From Planctomycetota bacterium (GTDB lineage Bacteria; Planctomycetota; UBA1135; GCA-002686595): a stretch of 64,000 bases of DNA. The DNA lies in contig JADJQU010000009.1 of the NCBI GenBank assembly GCA_016712565.1, forward strand, positions 223,425 through 287,424, given 5' to 3'. The position numbers were made by a program, and so were the translations under genes. Under the pieces are notes generated by a model. The model did not search any database. It was not told the origin of the DNA and saw nothing but the letters and a program-made list of their open reading frames with translations. Shown piece after piece: positions 1 through 10,073 of this stretch (its first letter is position 1; every line of letters starts with the position of its first letter).

Positions 1-1
1 C

Positions 2-484
2 GACACCGTGCCGCGGCCGGGCCACTTCTATGTGCCCGTGGCTTGCCAGCAGTGCGAGAACCCGCCTTGCGTCAAGAGCTGCCCGGTCGGCGCCACCTGG
101 AAGGAACCCGACGGGATCGTGGTGATCGACTACGACTGGTGCATCGGCTGCCGCTGCTGCATGTCGGCCTGCCCCTACGGAGCACGGCACTTCAACTGGA
201 AGGAGCCCGAGATCCCCGAAGCCGAGATGAACCCGAACACGCACGCGCTGGGCAATCGTCCGCGCATGAAGGGCGTGGTCGAGAAGTGCACGTTCTGCAT
301 CCAGCGCGTGCGCGACGGCCGCTACCCCGCCTGTGTCGAGGTTTGCCCGGTGGGCGCGCGCAAGTTCGGCAACCTGCTCGACCCGTCGAGCGAGGTGCGC
401 TATGTGCTCGAGCACAAGCGGGTGTTCGTGCTCAAGGGCGAACTCAACACGCGGCCCAAGTTCTTCTACTTCTACGGACTGTGA
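2..484 (+). CDS. 4Fe-4S ferredoxin-type electron-transfer subunit (DsrO/NrfC/PsrB-like), 5' partial
   Basis: The reading frame is already open at the window edge, so the true start lies upstream. The visible part carries the cysteine groups of a multi-cluster ferredoxin: CQQCENPPCVKSCP near the start, then CIGCRCCMSACP, CTFC, and a final CVEVCP. This is the pattern of the [4Fe-4S] subunit of complex iron-sulfur molybdoenzyme and Dsr/Nrf/Psr-type membrane complexes, which passes electrons between a catalytic subunit and an NrfD-type quinone-interacting subunit. The next gene, 16 bases downstream on the same strand, is exactly such an NrfD-like protein, so the two are very likely co-transcribed. 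The catalytic partner would lie left of the window, so the substrate cannot be assigned. Confidence 0.9.
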   Translation, partial: DTVPRPGHFYVPVACQQCENPPCVKSCPVGATWKEPDGIVVIDYDWCIGCRCCMSACPYGARHFNWKEPEIPEAEMNPNTHALGNRPRMKGVVEKCTFCIQRVRDGRYPACVEVCPVGARKFGNLLDPSSEVRYVLEHKRVFVLKGELNTRPKFFYFYGL

Positions 485-500
485 GGCCCGGAGCAACGAA

Positions 501-1733
501 ATGAACAGCCTGAAGCTCTTTGCGAGGTTCACGACCGACTCCGTGCGCATCGTCACGCGCGGCAACTGGATGTACTGGACCTGGGTCGGCTCGCTGCTCG
601 CGTTGATTCTCGTCGGCGTCGTGGCCTGGATCCACCAGACCCAGACCGGCCTGATCACCACGAGCATGCGTGACCAGGTTTCGTGGGCCTTCTACATCGG
701 CAACTTCACCTTCCTGGTCGGCGTCGCGGCGGCGGCGGTGCTGCTGGTGATCCCGGCCTACGTGTACAACTGGAAGCCGATCAAGGAGGTCGTGATCCTC
801 GGCGAGCTGCTCGCAATCTCCGCGATCGTGATGTGCAGCCTGTTCGTGACGGTCGACGTGGGACACCCCGAACGACTGTGGCACCTGATTCCCGGCCTGG
901 GCCACCTGAACCTGCCGGGCTCGCTGCTCGCCTGGGACGTGGTGGTGCTCAACAGCTACCTGATCCTCAACCTCTCGATCGTCACCTACCTCCTGTTCTC
1001 GCTGCACTCGGGGAAGAGCCCCAACAAGAGGATCTTCCTGCCGCTGGTCCTGCTTTCGATTCCCGCGGCGATTTCGATCCACTCCGTGACCGCGTTCCTC
1101 TATTGCGGCCTGCCGGCCCGGCCGTTCTGGAACACCTCGATCCTGGTGCCGCGCTTCCTGGCCTCGGCTTTCTGCTCGGGCCCGGCGGTGTTGATCGTGC
1201 TGATGCAGCTCCTGCGGCGCTTCACGCGCTTCGAGATCCAGAGCGAAGCCATCTGGAAGGTGGCCGAGCTGATGAGCTACGCCATGGCGGTCAACCTGAT
1301 CCTGCTGGGCGCCGAGGTCTTCAAGGAGTACTACTCCAACACCGAGCACCTGATCCACATGCAGTACATGTTCGCGGGCGTCGACGGCAAGGTGGCCATC
1401 GTGCCCTGGATGTGGCTCTCGGTGTTCGCCTCGATCGCGGCGTTCCTGCTGTTCCTGATCCCGAGGACGCGCCGCAATCCGCTGACCTTGAATCTCGGCT
1501 GCGCTTTGATCTGGATCGGCGTGTACCTGGAGAAGGGCATGGGTCTGGTGATCCCCGGGATGACGCCGGACACCCTGGGCGAGATCTACGAGTACTTCCC
1601 GTCCCACAACGAGCTTTTGATCTCGGCGGGCATCTTCTCGGTGGGCTTCCTGGTCTTCACCCTGATGGTCAAGGTGGCGACGCCGATCATGCTGGGTGAG
1701 TTCCAGCGCCCGGGCACCACGATCGCGCACTGA
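501..1733 (+). CDS. NrfD/PsrC/DsrP-family membrane quinone-interacting subunit
   Basis: The protein is about 410 residues with roughly ten hydrophobic segments, the expected size and topology of DsrP/NrfD-like integral membrane subunits that exchange electrons with (mena)quinone. The ATG at 501 is chosen because it follows a GGAG ribosome-binding site (490-493) and immediately precedes the conserved N-terminal part; longer in-frame starts overlap the Fe-S gene. Near the C-terminus, GEIYEYFPSHNE resembles the DsrP-type signature around the last helices. It forms an operon with the upstream ferredoxin-like gene. Assignment to DsrP rather than another NrfD branch is from general resemblance, not a phylogeny. 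Confidence 0.87.
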   Translation: MNSLKLFARFTTDSVRIVTRGNWMYWTWVGSLLALILVGVVAWIHQTQTGLITTSMRDQVSWAFYIGNFTFLVGVAAAAVLLVIPAYVYNWKPIKEVVILGELLAISAIVMCSLFVTVDVGHPERLWHLIPGLGHLNLPGSLLAWDVVVLNSYLILNLSIVTYLLFSLHSGKSPNKRIFLPLVLLSIPAAISIHSVTAFLYCGLPARPFWNTSILVPRFLASAFCSGPAVLIVLMQLLRRFTRFEIQSEAIWKVAELMSYAMAVNLILLGAEVFKEYYSNTEHLIHMQYMFAGVDGKVAIVPWMWLSVFASIAAFLLFLIPRTRRNPLTLNLGCALIWIGVYLEKGMGLVIPGMTPDTLGEIYEYFPSHNELLISAGIFSVGFLVFTLMVKVATPIMLGEFQRPGTTIAH

Positions 1734-1751
1734 GCGCGCACCGGGAAAAAG

Positions 1752-1767
1752 CCGGCGAGCGCGCCGG
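1752..1767. terminator. GC hairpin between convergent genes
   Basis: CCGGCG, a four-base loop AGCG, then CGCCGG form a perfect six-pair stem in the short gap between the NrfD-like gene ending at 1733 and the minus-strand protease gene ending at 1837. There is no clear T-run, so termination is inferred from position only. Confidence 0.3.
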
Positions 1768-1836
1768 GGCAGCTGCCCACGACGCGCTCGCAAGGTTCGA
1801 CTTCCCCCCGGGGGGGACGCCTGCCTGGAAGGCCTC

Positions 1837-3381
1837 TCAGCTGGTGAAAGAAATCGTCAGGCCGTTCGAGGTCTCGCTGGATCCCGGGGTGGTGCGGAAC
1901 CAAGCTTGGAAGTGGTAGACCGACCCAGCGGTGATCGGGCCCGCGGCCGGGACGGTGTTGTAGTCCACGTCGAACAGGAACGTCGTGCCGGCGCCGGAGT
2001 TCAGCGGAGGCAGACGCACGATCGGCCCCCCGCCGCCCACGCACAGACGGCCGGTGCCGCCGGGGAAGGGAATGTTCTGCTTGGCGATCGAGTAGATGAA
2101 CAGGCCCGGCTTGTTGGTCCCGATGTTGTTGGCGTGGAGCGTCAGGTCGTTGGCCGCGATGCTCGACGAGCCCGTGGCGCCGATCACCGAGAACAGCGGA
2201 CCCGGCATGCAGAAGTTGTTGCCGACGCCGATGCAGTTGGTGCTGCCGGCGCACACGCCCGCGGGGGCGGCCAGGGCCGCCTGCAGGCTGCTGTGGTTCG
2301 CGCCGGTGCCCGAGTTCTGGCCGCCGCTGGAGGTGCAGCCGCCGTGGGTGTGGATTCCGATCGCATCGCCGCTGGGCTCATGGACCACGGGGGAACCCGA
2401 GTTTCCGCCGGTGGTGTCCGTGCGGTACTGGACCGTGGTGCCGGTGAACGTCGCCCAGGGGCCGTTGTGGGTCTGCTGCACCTGGTTCGAGGTGCCCGAA
2501 TCGGTCCCGTAGCCGGTGATGCGGATCAGCTCCGAGGCATTGAACGTCGGCGGCACCGAAAGGTGGTAGCGCGCCAGTTGCCGCTCGAACGGCCGCAGGC
2601 CGGTGTTCGAGTTGGGGAACACGCCGAAGTAGCCCCAGTCGTTGCCGATGCCCTGGCCGCCGTTGTTGAGCTTGGAGCTGACGTCGACGGCGTACTGTTC
2701 GGTGGCCGGCGGGTTCACCAGGGAACCGTTCGAGTTCGACAGGGGGACGTTGAACTGCACGGTCTGGAGGCTGGAGGTGCTGCAATGGCCCGCGGTCAGG
2801 AAGCACGACTTGCAGTCGTCGATCATCCAGCCCGTGCAGCCGATGGGCAGGAGGCGCGCGGCGCGCTTGTCCTGGGAGAGGATCCGGTCATCGGTCGGAC
2901 CGCAGATCGTGTCCGGGCCGCCGACCATGCCGGCGTCGAGGTACTTGAGCACCACGCGGTTGGGACCCGTGTTCGGCTGGGAAACCACCTCCACCAGCAG
3001 CTCGTCGCCGTTGAGGTAGCAGCTCGACTTCTGCCACTGCTCGACGTGGTTCGCGTTCTGCAATTGGGCGTCGGCGTCCAGCAGCGAGGTGATGCGCAAG
3101 ATCGATCCGCTGCCGTTGTCGGGGTCGCCCGACAGTTCCACCTCGCTGAAGTACAACCGCATCCAAGGCGCGGACGGGACGCTGACCCGGAAGGAAATCA
3201 CCGTCGCTTCCTGGGTCGTGGTGTTGGACACGTAACCGGAGTCGAAGTCGAAGGGCACCGTGTGGTACGGCGGAGTGTCCTGGGCAGCGGCCAGGGAACC
3301 GCCCGCGGCGAACGTGGAGAGGCCAAGGGTGAGTGCCGCGGCGCGGCGCAGCGCCGAGCGCAGGGGACGTTGGAAGTGCAT
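1837..3381 (-). CDS. secreted trypsin-like serine protease with planctomycete C-terminal module
   Basis: This 514-residue protein begins with a basic, hydrophobic Sec signal peptide ending near AAAQD. The catalytic triad is visible: His199 in TAGHC, Asp248 in NDWGYF and Ser328 in GGNSGSP, which places it in the chymotrypsin/lysyl-endopeptidase-like clan. After about residue 390 it carries a degenerate version of the C-terminal module seen in several other secreted proteins of this window: a GTNKPGLFIYS segment, then a Gly/Pro-rich stretch, FHFQAW-like residues and NGLTISF at the end. It probably acts outside the cytoplasmic membrane. The gene lies 66 bp downstream of the YfhO-like gene on the same strand. 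The substrate is unknown. Confidence 0.85.
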   Translation of the reverse strand: MHFQRPLRSALRRAAALTLGLSTFAAGGSLAAAQDTPPYHTVPFDFDSGYVSNTTTQEATVISFRVSVPSAPWMRLYFSEVELSGDPDNGSGSILRITSLLDADAQLQNANHVEQWQKSSCYLNGDELLVEVVSQPNTGPNRVVLKYLDAGMVGGPDTICGPTDDRILSQDKRAARLLPIGCTGWMIDDCKSCFLTAGHCSTSSLQTVQFNVPLSNSNGSLVNPPATEQYAVDVSSKLNNGGQGIGNDWGYFGVFPNSNTGLRPFERQLARYHLSVPPTFNASELIRITGYGTDSGTSNQVQQTHNGPWATFTGTTVQYRTDTTGGNSGSPVVHEPSGDAIGIHTHGGCTSSGGQNSGTGANHSSLQAALAAPAGVCAGSTNCIGVGNNFCMPGPLFSVIGATGSSSIAANDLTLHANNIGTNKPGLFIYSIAKQNIPFPGGTGRLCVGGGGPIVRLPPLNSGAGTTFLFDVDYNTVPAAGPITAGSVYHFQAWFRTTPGSSETSNGLTISFTS

Positions 3382-3447
3382 GGAAACCGCGGCCGGGGGA
3401 CCGGCCGTCCGAGGTGCCTGGGGGAGGGTCGATGGACCTGATCGAGC

Positions 3448-6400
3448 CTACCCCGACCCCGGCGAACGCGCCATCGGCGCGAGCCCGCGGCGGCGGATGA
3501 GCACCAGCCCCCCCACCAGCAGCACCCCCGCCCCGAGGCAGGCAAGGCTGATCCAGCCCCCGATGCGCAGGCTGTCGGGGTCGTACACGAAGTCGATGGT
3601 GCTCGTCCCGGCGCCGATCCGCACCGCCCCGAACGCATAGTTGGCGTGCAGAACCGGCTGATCCCGGCCGTTCACGCGCGCTTTCCAGCCCGGAAACCAC
3701 GGCGTGGTCAGCACGAGCCAGCCAGGTGACCGTCGAGTCACCTCGAAGCGCTTCCGGGTGGCCAAATCCACGAGGACGTTCACCGGGGCAATTTCCTCGG
3801 GCAGCTCCGCCGCGGCCTTCACCTCCGCGGGGTCCGCCCCCTCGAGCACCACGGTCGTGGCCACGTCCAGCGTCGGGGCGACGGTGAGCGCGAAGGCGCG
3901 TTCCTCGGATTCCGCCGCCACCGCGCGAGTGACCGTGTGCCAGCGTGTCAAGCCGCGTTTGTAGCGGAACAGGTCGAAGGGCGGAAGGCTCTCCGCCAGC
4001 TCGAAGTCGTTGAGCGCGTAGGAAACGTCCAGGCACAGCTGCCCCTCGAGCCGCTCCGCGCCGCGGTGCAGCCGCCAGCTCCCGAGGTCGGGGTGCGGCA
4101 CCGTGTTGTCGATCGAGAGCTCCGGCGTCAGGGCACGCAAGTTCGTGGCGCGCCACAGGGCCAGGTTCACGTAGCCGTCCGCGTCGCGCCGCGCGAAGAG
4201 GGAGAGCGCGCGTCCGGGCTGGGCGTCGGGGGCTTCGAGGCGCAGCGTCAGCGCGCGGCCGGCCACGTTCAGGGGTTCGTCGAAGCGCAGGATCACGGAC
4301 AGAGGCTCGTCCGCGACGGTCCAGTAGTCCCGGCACTCGACGGTGCCGTTGAGCAACTGCTCGCCCGTGGCCGCGTCCTCCAGCGTCCAGAGCGCGAGGC
4401 CGTCCAGCCTGCGGCCGTGGGTGGTGGCGAGCAGTCGGATCGCCTGCATGCGAGGAAGCGTGGGCGTGAAGCTCTGCGCCACCGGCGCCCCCGGAACGAG
4501 TTCGCCGATCGGTTCCATGCGCCGGCGCTCCATGGGAACGTCGGGAAAAAGGGTCCCGATGGGAATCCACTCGTCCTTGGAAAGCACCCAGTCCACGCCG
4601 AAAAGCCGCAGTCCGCGCGCGGTGCCGTGGAGCGTGTTGCGCCAATTGTTGGATTCGCCGAACATGGCGCGGAACAGGCGGTCGTAGCGGCGAATCCACA
4701 GCCCGTCGTAGCTGGAAATCAACCGCAGGCCGTAGGCCATGTTCGTGTCGGGCGGAAGCGTGTCCTCGCCCAGGATCACCAGGCGGTCATGGCCGACCTT
4801 CTGCTGCAGGACCTCGATCGAGGGCGTGACCGGGAAGAAGTGGCTGTTCTCGCACAGCGGGTTGTACTCCTTGAAGAGATTGCCCGTGCCGAGGTACGCC
4901 GCGACCACCACGCCGACCGCCAGGGAACCGCGGATCCAGGCGTTCTGGAAGCACCACAGGAGGGCGAAGCAGGCCGCGCCGAAGGCGAACAGCGCGGTCA
5001 GCTCGTCGACGTGGGCCAGCGCGTCCACGCGGCTCGCCACGGGATCGAACGTGCGCTGTCCAAGGAACTGCTCGGCGAAGCGGTAGGCCACCGGCAGAAG
5101 CCGCAGGGCGCCCCAGCGCGCCACGAGGATCAGCCCCAGGGCGGCGACCACGCCGGTCGCGGCCAGGCCGAGCCTGCGGCGGTCGGACTCCAGGGCCCGC
5201 TGCAGGGCGAAGGCGGCGCATACGGCCAGGGCGAACAGCCAGATCGCCTGGCTGCGGTTGATGGGCGCGATGTGCAGGCCGGGAATCAGCCCGAGGATGC
5301 GGCCCGCCCCCAGGATGTCGTAGGCGTAGGCCAGCCAAAGCACGCTCACGGCGGCGAAAAAACCATGGGCCCAATGGCGCCGCGCGAACAGGAACGAGAA
5401 GAGGGCCAACAGGAGGGTCAGCGCACCCGCGTAGGCCAGGTTCGTGGTCTCGAAATCCGGAGGCGGCAGGGAGGGATGCAGGTAGTAGCCGGTGGATGGA
5501 TTCCCCAGCAGGCTGGGAAAGAACTGCAGGGGCCAGGTGCTCGACAAGAGCGGCGTCTGAACCCCCGTGCGCTGCTCCAACAGGCGACTCGCGCGCAGGT
5601 ACTCGAGGAATGGCAGCGTCTGGAACGCGGTGATGCCCACGGCGATCACCGCCGCGGCGAACGCGCAGGAGGCGCGGCGCGATGGCGACGAACACCGCGC
5701 GGGTGCCGCCCTTGCGGCGCCAGGACACGACGGCCCGCGCGATGGCGTAGAGGAACGAGAACCCCACGGCGAAGAAGCACGGCTCGGGCTGGCCGGCCAG
5801 GAAGCCCATGGTCATCGACAGGCACAGTCCCGCCAGGGCCCAGGGCGCGGGCAGGCCGTGGGCGTCGAAGTGCTGGAAGGCCAGCTCGATGAAGTACAGG
5901 CAGGCCGGCAGGGCCGCCGCCGCCGCCGGATGGGGATAGCCCAGGAGCAGCACGTTGTGGCCGCCGAAGGCGAAGGCCACGCCGCCCAGGAAGGCCGAGA
6001 TGCGGTAGAGCCCGAGCTCGCGCAGGAAGAGATAGGTGAAGCCCCCCAGGACCAGCAGCTTCAGGGCCGCCGTGAACAGCAGCGCCGCTTTGAACGGCAG
6101 CACGTAGAACGGCAGGCTGAAGGGCGAGAACACGGCGGACTGGCCGTTGGCGAAGTGCGGCGTGCCGCCCCCGTTGTAGGGGTTCCACAGGGGCAGACGA
6201 CCCGCGGCGAGCTCCTCCTTGTTGAACAGGAGCCACGGCTCCATCTGCACCGCCAGGTCGGAGAGCAGCTCGTTCGCCGGAACGTGCCCCTGAGTGACCC
6301 GCGTCAGGCTGTGGGTCTGGGTGATGTCCGCCGGCGAGTAATAGGTGGACGAGTACCGCCGCAGGGCGGGCAGGAAGAAGGCCCCCAGCACCAGGCACGC

Positions 6401-6493
6401 CGCGGCGATCAGGGCCCAACGCCCCAGGCCGGGTCCCGCCATGCCGCGGCTACGCCCAGTCCCTCCGGTCGGAGGGCCTGACGCTGTGTTCAT
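3448..6493 (-). CDS. YfhO-family polytopic membrane protein, interrupted by a frameshift
   Basis: Two overlapping minus-strand frames together give one protein of about 1,015 residues. The N-terminal part (to about 5,690) has many transmembrane helices and the YfhO-like sequence LWNPYNGGGTPHFANGQ. The rest continues in another frame from FQTLPFLEYLRAS with more helices, followed by a periplasmic C-terminal domain and a final helix. One base must be gained or lost at about 5,671-5,690. YfhO proteins are GT-C-fold glycosyltransferase-like membrane proteins linked to modification of cell-wall polymers or surface glycans. ATG at 6493 is preferred over the longer start at 6532 because it limits overlap with the divergent promoter; a start at 6442 is also possible. 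Whether the shift is real or a sequencing error cannot be decided here. Confidence 0.8.
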
Positions 6494-6626
6494 CGGACCG
6501 ATGGGACTCTCCACTTCCCCAGGGACGATCAAGAACGCCCGCTTTCCCGCCGCTGAGCACGGTCGGAGCGAGCTTCAACGGGTGCGGCAAGGCCGCGTCG
6601 CGGTATGTTGACGCCCCGGCGCTCCC

Positions 6627-8516
6627 ATGGGTTCCCCTATCCGAGGATTCGCGATCGTCTCGGCACTGGCACTGGCCCCCCTGGCGGCGTGGGCGGCCCT
6701 GCGTCTGGGATACGATCCGGTGCGCGGTGCGAGCGAGGCCCCGCTGATCCACCGCGAGGGAGGCTACCTGGGCTCGGAAGCCTGCCGCACCTGCCACGGG
6801 GATCACCACGCCACTTGGGAGCGGACCTTCCACCGCACGATGACCCAGCTCCCGGATGCCCGGACGGTGGTCGGCCTATTCGACGGCCGGAGCGTCGCCT
6901 ACGGCGGGTCGAGCGCGCGGGTGTTCGAACAGGACGGCCGCTACCTCATGGACCTGCCGGCGGCGGGAGGCGGACGGCGCGAGGCGGAGGTGGCCCTCGC
7001 CGTGGGCTCGCGGCGCTATCAGCAGTACTTCGAACGCGTTCCCCGCGGAGGCGGCTTCGCCTTCGTGCGCCTGCCGATCCTCTGGCACATCGAGGCGCGG
7101 CGCTGGCTGCACCTGAACACGGTGTTCCTGAATCCCGACAGCGACGACTGGGACGAGCACCGGGCGGATTGGAACTCCAACTGCATCTTCTGCCACAACA
7201 CGGGGCCCGAGCCGCGGATGGAGAACTACAGGGACCCCAGCCGGCGCGGGGTCGAGAGCTTCCAATCCGAAGTGGCCGAGTTGGGCATCGCCTGCGAGGC
7301 CTGCCACGGACCCGGCGCGGACCATGCCGAGGAACAGCGGGATCCCCTGCGGCGCTACAGCGGTCTTTTGACCGGCGCCCGCGACCCGTTGATCGTGCAG
7401 CCGACGCGGCTCGATCAGGAGCGTGCCGTCGGCGTTTGCGGCCAGTGCCACGGCCAGCGGCTTCCCGAGCCGATTTCCCGGGTCGAGGCCTGGCTCACCA
7501 CCGGTCCGACCTACCGCAGCGGCGAGCGCCTGCTGGAGCACGTGGCGCCGGTCACGGCGGCGACTCCCGTGCGCGGCGGGGCGGACCCGGACCTGTTCCG
7601 GCTGCGCTTCTGGGGCGACGGCACGCCGCGCCTGACGGCCTACGAATACCAGGGGGTCACGGACTCCGCCTGCTACACGAAGGGCAGCTTGACCTGCGGC
7701 TCGTGCCACACGATGCACTCCGCCCGCCCCGGCGACGAGCTGGGCAACCTCACGCCGCCCATGCGCGGCAATGCCGCCTGCCTGCAGTGCCACGGGGAGC
7801 TCGGTCGCGACCTGGCGGCCCACACGCACCATGGGCCCGATTCCTCGGGCTCCCAGTGCATGGAATGCCACATGCCGCGCGTGGTCTACGGCGTGGTGGA
7901 GATCCACCGCAGCCATCGAATCGAGATCCCCGACGCGGCAGGGGACGCGGAAGCCGGCCGACCCAATGCGTGCACCCTGTGCCACCTGGACCAGAGCCCG
8001 CGCTGGGCGGCCCGCGAGACGGCGAGGCTCTGGAACCGGACGCCCCGGGAGCCCGCGTCGCGGGCCGACCACGCGCCCCTGGACCTGCCCGACTCCGTGG
8101 CCTCGGTGCTGGCGGGCGACGCCGTGCAGCGCGCCGTGTGGGCCAAGGCCATGGGCCGCGCCGACGCCGCCGTGAAGGCCGAGGACAAGGCCTTCCTGCG
8201 GCTGCACCTCGCGATCACCCTCGGCGACGGCTACCCCAGCATCCGCTGGATCGCCCAACGCAGTCTCACGGCGCTGGAAGCGGAGCTCTCCCTGGGTCTC
8301 GGGCCGCTGCTCTCCTCCATCGACCACCAGGAGGGCCAGGAGGCGCGCCGCGCGAGCCTGTTCGCGGTCCTGAAGGCCCTGGCCGCCCTGGCGCCGGGGA
8401 AACTGAGCCCGCCCCTGGCGGCGAGCTTCGCGCGCGGCGACTTCACCCTCGATCTCGAAGCGGTCATCCGGCTCACCGACCTGCAAGGCGAGCGCAGCAT
8501 CTCCATCGGCGAATGA
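6627..8516 (+). CDS. multiheme cytochrome c, eight CXXCH sites
   Basis: This 629-residue protein has an N-terminal hydrophobic signal or anchor (residues 5-25) and eight CXXCH heme-attachment motifs at about residues 53 (CRTCH), 186 (CIFCH), 223 (CEACH), 271 (CGQCH), 357 (CGSCH), 385 (CLQCH), 411 (CMECH) and 449 (CTLCH). The C-terminal 150 residues have none and look like helical repeats. It should be an exported multiheme electron carrier or redox enzyme. The spread of hemes and helical tail fits the doubled-CXXCH/cytochrome c554-like group often found with respiratory complexes in Planctomycetota. It is divergent from the YfhO-like gene (133-bp shared promoter region) and overlaps the following small membrane-protein gene by ATGA. 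Confidence 0.88.
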   Translation: MGSPIRGFAIVSALALAPLAAWAALRLGYDPVRGASEAPLIHREGGYLGSEACRTCHGDHHATWERTFHRTMTQLPDARTVVGLFDGRSVAYGGSSARVFEQDGRYLMDLPAAGGGRREAEVALAVGSRRYQQYFERVPRGGGFAFVRLPILWHIEARRWLHLNTVFLNPDSDDWDEHRADWNSNCIFCHNTGPEPRMENYRDPSRRGVESFQSEVAELGIACEACHGPGADHAEEQRDPLRRYSGLLTGARDPLIVQPTRLDQERAVGVCGQCHGQRLPEPISRVEAWLTTGPTYRSGERLLEHVAPVTAATPVRGGADPDLFRLRFWGDGTPRLTAYEYQGVTDSACYTKGSLTCGSCHTMHSARPGDELGNLTPPMRGNAACLQCHGELGRDLAAHTHHGPDSSGSQCMECHMPRVVYGVVEIHRSHRIEIPDAAGDAEAGRPNACTLCHLDQSPRWAARETARLWNRTPREPASRADHAPLDLPDSVASVLAGDAVQRAVWAKAMGRADAAVKAEDKAFLRLHLAITLGDGYPSIRWIAQRSLTALEAELSLGLGPLLSSIDHQEGQEARRASLFAVLKALAALAPGKLSPPLAASFARGDFTLDLEAVIRLTDLQGERSISIGE

Positions 8517-8929
8517 ACGACCTCCCCACGCGGCGCGCTCTGGTCTTCGGCTGGTTCCTACTGGCCGTGTGCCTGCCCTTGGGCATGACCCTGGAAGCCC
8601 TGCATGCCCTCAAGCTGCCGGTCTACCTCGACAGCACGCTGCGGCGCGAGCTGTGGACCCTGGCCCACGCCCACGGCACGCTGCTGGGCATTCTGTGCCT
8701 CTCCTTCGCCGCGGTGGGCGAGCGTTCGATTCCCGACGCGGGCGCGCGGGCCTCGACGTCCCGCTGGCTGCGGACCGGCGCCCTGCTGATGCCCCTGGGG
8801 TTCTTCGGAGGCGGAGTGCTCAACTACGAGGGCGATCCGTCCCTGGCGATCCTGCTGGTCCCCTTGGGTGGACTGTGCCTGCTGGCGGCACTCGTGCGCG
8901 CCGGATTCGCGGCCGCGCGTGCCGGCTGA
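8513..8929 (+). CDS. small four-helix membrane protein, function unknown
   Basis: The 138-residue protein starts at the ATG that overlaps the TGA of the cytochrome gene, which implies translational coupling. Four hydrophobic stretches are visible (about residues 10-30, 42-60, 80-100 and 105-130). The second begins with LAHAHGTLLG, whose histidines could contact a heme or metal, but I do not recognise the family. Its tight coupling suggests it anchors or assembles the multiheme cytochrome. Confidence 0.65.
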   Translation: MNDLPTRRALVFGWFLLAVCLPLGMTLEALHALKLPVYLDSTLRRELWTLAHAHGTLLGILCLSFAAVGERSIPDAGARASTSRWLRTGALLMPLGFFGGGVLNYEGDPSLAILLVPLGGLCLLAALVRAGFAAARAG

Positions 8930-9037
8930 CGCTTCGCTCCCGGCCCTCGGCGCGAAGCTCCCGGTCGGTGGGAGGGGCCGCGGCGGGTCCCCCAGCCCCA
9001 GGGCGGTCGCGGAGCAGCGGGAAAATCCGCGGGAGGA

Positions 9038-10066
9038 CTACGGGAACGGCAGCACGACGTCCGCCGACCTGGTGGTGTCGACCCCCTGGCAGAGCACTTC
9101 CTCCGGGAACCGCAGCAGGACCAGGGTCATCCGCGACGGCAGGCTCCCGGTGAGCACGAGCCGGCCCTGACCGTCCGTGGTCGCCATCGCGGGCGCGCCG
9201 GGAAGGCCGACGCCCAGGTGCGCGAGCGGAACTGCGGCGCCATCGACGAAGCGCAGTTCGATCGTGCCGCACAGGTTCGTTGGGGGCACGACGATTTCCA
9301 CCGGCCCCTGATCCGGCGTGGCGGGCCGAGCCGCGTAGAGCTCGATGCGGTCGCGGGCGGCACGCCACGCAGCCAGCGTGTAGGGTCGCTGCTGGAGCCC
9401 ATCCACGCTGAAGCTCCCGTCGGCTTGCGCCTGCACCCTGCGAGGCGCGCGGCTCGAGGCCGCCTCGAGGGTCGCGGCATCCCGGCCTGCGGGTTCGATC
9501 AGCGTCCCGTCGAGCAGGGCGATGCGCCAGCCCTCCCCCGCGCGGCCCTCGGTCGAGCTCACGCGCCCGTGGAGCTTCCCCGCGGGCGGGCCGAGCCGCA
9601 GCAGATTCCCAGAGGCGGCGGGTCGATCCTCGCGCGCCGGCTGGAACCCAGGCAGGGTCGCGTAGAGGGGATGGTCGAGGCTCGGGGCGTTGATTTCGAA
9701 GGCGCCGTCCGTCGTGGAGAAGGCGCGGGCGCCGGAGCACCACACCTGGGCCTTGGCGGCGTAGGTGCCTTCGGCCAGGACCACGTGACCACGCAGGGTC
9801 CTGTTCGCCGCCCGCGGCGCGTCGCTTTCCTCGGGCTCGATCCCGATCGCGGCCGCAACCCCGGTGCGCGCGAGCACCGGCTCACTCCGCGCCGGCGGCT
9901 GGAGGCCCTTGCCGCGCGCTGCGTCGGCGGCCTCCTCGGGCCGCTCCGAGTCGAGCGCGGGCGGTCCGCCGTCCCTGCGCGCCGGCGGCCAGGCCGCGAG
10001 GGCCCCGCCCAGCAGGCACAGGCCGGCGGCCCAGGCGAGGACCCTCGGTTCGGACCGCGAGCCCAT
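9038..10066 (-). CDS. envelope protein with carboxypeptidase-regulatory-like beta-sandwich domains
   Basis: A 342-residue protein with an N-terminal hydrophobic helix (about residues 8-26) followed by a Pro/Ala/Glu-rich linker. The remainder alternates strands and short loops; segments such as RGHVVLAEGTYAAKAQVW, GSFSVDGLQQRPYTLAAW and GQGRLVLTGSLPS are typical of CarboxypepD_reg-like domains, which are non-catalytic transthyretin-like folds. It sits 7 bp downstream of the PPC-domain lipoprotein gene on the same strand, so the two probably form an operon. No catalytic residues were recognised. Confidence 0.7.
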   Translation of the reverse strand: MGSRSEPRVLAWAAGLCLLGGALAAWPPARRDGGPPALDSERPEEAADAARGKGLQPPARSEPVLARTGVAAAIGIEPEESDAPRAANRTLRGHVVLAEGTYAAKAQVWCSGARAFSTTDGAFEINAPSLDHPLYATLPGFQPAREDRPAASGNLLRLGPPAGKLHGRVSSTEGRAGEGWRIALLDGTLIEPAGRDAATLEAASSRAPRRVQAQADGSFSVDGLQQRPYTLAAWRAARDRIELYAARPATPDQGPVEIVVPPTNLCGTIELRFVDGAAVPLAHLGVGLPGAPAMATTDGQGRLVLTGSLPSRMTLVLLRFPEEVLCQGVDTTRSADVVLPFP

Positions 10067-10073
10067 GGGCCGG

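Noticed and set aside
444..1793. Long antisense frames over the NrfD-like gene and many similar antisense frames elsewhere (for example 10-12 kb, 24.3-26.3 kb, 35.7-38 kb)
   Set aside because: They are Arg/Pro/His-rich, lack start signals and lie opposite genes with clear protein features; in GC-rich DNA such frames are expected.
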